Positions 60,676 through 64,000 of a DNA stretch of 64,000 nucleotides are shown here, piece after piece. This DNA comes from Eopsaltria australis (taxonomy: Eukaryota > Chordata > Aves > Passeriformes > Petroicidae): positions 3,665,501 to 3,729,500 of the forward strand of contig JAVTVJ010000220.1 of the NCBI GenBank assembly GCA_034509425.1, read 5' to 3'. A program made the translations under genes and the position numbers. Each line of letters opens with the position of its first letter. Position 1 is the stretch's first letter. The notes beneath the pieces are model-generated. The model did not search any database. It was not told where the DNA came from and saw only the letters and a list, made by a program, of their open reading frames with translations.

Positions 60676-62689
60676 CCCAATTGAATTCAATCCCTCTGCT
60701 TTTCTCACTGCTTGAGCTGATGGGAATGGCAGAGGTCTGCTTTGTGCCCATGGGGAGTCATGGGGTGGGAGATGTCTCTGGAGAAGAGCCTTTCTGTGCC
60801 ATGGTGTAAATAAACAGGGGCAGAAGGAGGACAGATAACAGCTTAAAAATGTGCCAGATTCTTGCAGCTCCAGGCTGTGAACATTGAAGGAGTTCAACCA
60901 CAGCTTTTGTTACACTGGATCAAGCGGATGAAGATGCCTGGAAATTCAAATCAATCTTGGGAAGCGTGAAGAGCATCTTCTTGAACACCCCCTCAGATCA
61001 GGCTCTCCCACCCCTGCTCCTGCTCCACCCTGGGCTCGGGTGAGTGTCCCAGTGCCATGTGCCACCACTGCCCTGTGTGGCTTGCCAGGTGAGGACTGCA
61101 GTGCCCAGGGGTGCATTGTTCCTCCTTTCCTGTGACTGGCTCCAGGAGGAAGGGTAGGAAGTGAGTAACGTGGCTGGTGCACTCCAGCTAAAATCTTGAG
61201 ACATAACAAGCAAAGAATTGCCATTTTTGGGTAGTTCCAGCTCTCACAGGCCACATGGAGCCATATCCTGTTCCTGGCAGTGGCCAGAGGTGGCTGCTCA
61301 AGGAGAGCAGAGGCAATGTGGCTTTATGGAGATGTGTCTCTGTGGATATTCTCTAGTGCTGCAGGAACTGGGATTTATTTCCTGAGCTGGAGGGTGCTGT
61401 GGCTCTCGCTCAGGTCTCTGTGAGCACAGGGCTGACAAACCCCTTGAGGAAATCTGGATGGGTGCATTGTTCTACACGGGCTGGAACAGGAAAGCCAACA
61501 ACTTTCCTGGAATTAAAATATAAACGAACACATTGCTTATAAAAAGCACTTCCGAGATAAGTAATTTATAAACCGTGGAGAAGTTTATGACATATAAGGC
61601 AATCTGTACTGAGGCAGCTGTGAGAAATGCAATTAGCTAATTGGCAATGTTTCCCCTAATTGCTACTTTAGTAGGAGAGCTGCACCAGTTAGAAAAGACT
61701 TGGTGCTTGGCTCAGAACAAGCTGGATCATCCCCAAGGGAGTTATTTAGGGTAGGAAGTGGGAGTTCCCCTGTCTCCAGTGTCATTATAAACGTACAGGA
61801 GCCTGTTACCAGCTCTTGCTCTGCCACCTGGGGAAGGCACCAGCACCTGGCCATGGGGACCAGGCACGATGCCACCCTCTGAAGGGAACGAGCTGGGAGA
61901 AGGCAAGGGGACAACAACCTGTTCTCAGAAAACAAGAGCTGTTTTTAATGTAGATTTAACCTGGATTTCCTCCTATCTGGGAGCATCCTTCCCTTTAATG
62001 AGCCATTCCCAGTGCCTGTCCATCCCCAGACTCTGCAGCTCAGACCAAACCCCTGAACTGAGAAGTGGCACTAAAGTGCTCCCTGCAATAACTCACCAGG
62101 GAGGTTTCTGTCGGGAGGCATCAAAAGGAAACCTCCAGCAGCACCAATAGGAAAATAGCTGATCTCCAGGCCTTTTTATTGCTTGTAAAACTTTATTGGA
62201 GGCAGAGAGAGCAGGGATAGATAATGCTTTCACAGTGAAATCACGGAGCATTATCTTAGTGTCAAAACAAAATTGAGTTCATTTCTCCAAAGATTAACAC
62301 TTGGTATCAGCTGCAGCAGAATCTAGCACCTCGAGGAGTTATTATTAGTTTCATTTTCTAGTTGAAGAATTCCCTTTTAAATAGAGTCTCCTGGAATTTA
62401 CAGACCACCTCTGTCTGGAATGCTTGCACAGGAGTTATAAATAAAATTATTTGCTAAAAATGTTTCCTAGTACAAACAGGCTGGGTTTACCAATGTAAAC
62501 ATGCTATATGAATTCACGCCTATTTTGAATTGGTTACTGTGGTTCTTTTAACATTTGCTTGAAAGACAACATGATGTGAGTACATTATATATTTCCAACA
62601 TTTTATTAGCCTGAAGAGGCAGTTAAAAACTGACACATTAATGAAGTGAAGAGTTTTAAATCTCTTTTCACTTTTCTGTCCACAGACTC
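60676..62689. other. Unique non-coding DNA; candidate regulatory patch 61500-61680
   Basis: No gene is recognised. The stretch 61500-61680 is AT-rich and repeat-free and contains the palindromic motif cluster listed separately. The remainder is ordinary unique sequence with frames under about 105 codons that overlap on both strands. Confidence 0.5.
61630..61662. promoter_or_regulatory. Palindromic homeodomain-type motif cluster
   Basis: CAATTAGCTAATTG at 61630-61643 is a perfect 14-bp palindrome made of two inverted homeodomain core sites (TAATTG). A third TAATTG follows at 61657-61662. Paired inverted TAAT cores separated by two or three bases are the known recognition pattern of paired-class homeodomain dimers. 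Here the cores CAATTA and TAATTG are separated by two bases (GC). A role as an enhancer is inference; no target gene is visible. Confidence 0.35.
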
Positions 62690-62800
62690 ATCTAAGCACC
62701 TTACATTCATTAATATATTTCAGCCAACAGTACCTGGAGATGGAGAAGTTGTTTCACAGGTGGGGAAAACTCAAACTGGGCAGACAAGAGCCATTCTGGG
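62690..62800 (-). mobile_element. MIR-like SINE relic
   Basis: Read on the + strand, the sequence follows the reverse complement of the MIR 3' half. 'TCTAAGCACCTTACATTC' with 'ATTAATATATTTCAGCC' parallels 'CTAAGCGCTTTACATACATT' and 'ATCTCATTTAATCC'. After about 30 bases, 'TTTCACAGGTGGGGAAAAC' and 'TCAAACTGGGCAGAC' parallel 'TTTTACAGATGAGGAAAC' and 'TGAGGCACAGAG'. Order and spacing agree. A 107-codon frame (62646-62969) runs through it and is therefore unlikely to be a real gene. Confidence 0.5.
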
Positions 62801-64000
62801 TGCAAGCTGTTCAGGTGGGAGGCGAAATGAAGTTCTCACAGACCCTGTGTGTCCTATAGAACACATTTTGTCTGTTGCAGGACTGAAAGAATTGATCACA
62901 TCAGCCAGAGATTGGTGCTATCTCAAACCAGGCAAAAATGCTTCGTCAGAGGAGTCCACATTTAATTAGACATGACCCACATGGTTTTTCAAGGTATAGA
63001 GCTGAAAATGGAGAGCTAAGGAAAAGCAAAGGGATTTTTCTTTCACATAAGAATGCCATACATGATTTCCTTAATTTACTGAAACCAGTTACATTAATTC
63101 CCATGGTTTTATGAGGAACTTCTCTCTTTTTTTATAAGAAAATGCACAATGATTAGCTGAGTTTCCTCTCTAACCTTGATAAGCTGAAGTTATTGGAGAG
63201 ATAACAGTAGATGTACACTGTCCTGTTTTTTCCTTTTCCATCCATTTTCGATTTTCCTCATGTTTAACCCTGTACCTCCAAATTTCCAGGGGCTTTAAGG
63301 GGCAACTTTAGTTTTATTTAGGGGAAGCTCTGCTGACTAAAGATATACTCTGAAATAGCCATGATCAGTTAGAAAATAAAAGCTTTAAAATAATATTCAA
63401 TAAACTGAATCAATAATAAGCAGGACACTTTGCACAAGGTGTGGGAACATCCCCTGCTCACTGCCCAGTTTCCATCTCAGATTCCCCATTTTTAGTCCAG
63501 CCTCCACACCACAGGGAGGTGCCTGCCCTGCAGTGTTACTTCCCTACATGGGAAAACTTTCAGCCAGTAGTTTTTGTCTTTTTCTCCCCTCATTAAGCAA
63601 CGATCTTAAAAAAAATTAAATTATTTGCCCTGTACATACAATGAAAGAGCCAAAGATTTATTTCTGGTTGAAGCAGTGGGTACTGGAGGCAATAGAGCTT
63701 TGCTAGTTTTCATTAGCTGAGGAGTTGGCTTGATGCAATCACGTTGTACATGCCAATAAAACTGAAAGGTAACCAGCTGTTTTATTCCAACTACTATGTG
63801 GGGGTTTTTTATTTTTCCTGGAGGAATTTTGCAATATATGATTTGCAAAAATTGCTTTTATATGTAATTAGTATAGCAATAAATATTTTCTGAACTGCAA
63901 CTCTTCTTCTAATTTTGGTTTTCTAGGCAAGTCTAGCCAAGTCGTAGCAAAGAACACAGAACCAGAAGAAAGTTATTGCAACAAAGCTGGAATCAATGTC
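62801..64000. other. Unique non-coding DNA to the end of the window
   Basis: No gene, RNA gene or transposon is recognised. The last frames are under 80 codons. AT-rich stretches around 63370-63420 and 63780-63890 contain several AATAAA-like words, but without an upstream transcript they cannot be called polyadenylation signals. Confidence 0.55.

Noticed and set aside
62646..62969. 107-codon plus-strand frame
   Set aside because: It runs through a MIR-like SINE relic, and the residues there are translated repeat sequence.
1..64000. tRNA, rRNA, U-type snRNA, known microRNA, CRISPR array, prophage, operon or LTR retrovirus
   Set aside because: I looked for their usual sequence landmarks on both strands and saw none. 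Weak or diverged copies could be missed by eye; tRNAscan-SE, Infernal/Rfam and an LTR search would settle it.

Overview
The window reads as vertebrate nuclear DNA, most probably from a songbird (Passeriformes). The main evidence is a well-preserved CR1 (chicken repeat 1) non-LTR retrotransposon 3' end at 20892-21268, whose wording matches the CR1 families common in passerine genomes. Several older CR1 relics support this. I saw no L1, Alu or other mammal-type young repeats, no recognisable LTR element, recognised repeats make up only a few percent of the sequence, and base composition is roughly 40% GC with CpG depleted. There is no bacterial, viral or plasmid-type gene organisation.

I do not recognise any protein-coding gene, tRNA, rRNA, snRNA or CRISPR array. 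The open reading frames present are short, overlap on both strands, have no recognisable domains, or are created by low-complexity repeats. The window is therefore best described as intergenic, or as the inside of a very large intron. The sequence alone cannot say which, and no neighbouring gene can be named.

Layout: 0-10 kb holds a MIR-like SINE relic (about 2.35 kb), a short GC-rich CpG-poor patch (3.5 kb), an interrupted palindrome (7.8 kb) and a CR1 fragment (8.5 kb). At 10.55-10.87 kb lies a block that keeps an unusual number of CpGs and looks like a conserved regulatory element. 11.8-12.2 kb is very AT-rich. 17.9-18.6 kb is another unique, homeodomain-motif-containing block. At 20.9 kb is the youngest-looking CR1. 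23.2-24.0 kb is a cluster of unstable-looking sequence: a perfect 22-bp palindrome, a (GGA)n tract and a 52-base poly(A). 24-41 kb is mostly unique DNA with a CR1 tail, a possible MIR pair (34.3-34.5 kb), a GC-rich patch (37.4-37.9 kb) and a doubtful CR1 relic (38.9 kb). A perfect (ATTTT)15 lies at 41.8 kb and a 283-bp composite ATC/TTC/T microsatellite at 48.6 kb. A roughly 1-kb ancient CR1 with a decayed reverse-transcriptase region is at 54.4-55.5 kb. 61.5-61.7 kb has a compact palindromic homeodomain-type motif cluster, and 62.7 kb another MIR-like relic.

Nothing here shows a set of genes working together, and I found no new biological system. The items most worth checking are the CpG-retaining block at 10.6 kb, the homeodomain palindrome cluster at 61.6 kb, the long pure TTC and ATTTT tracts, and the unexplained poly(A) run.
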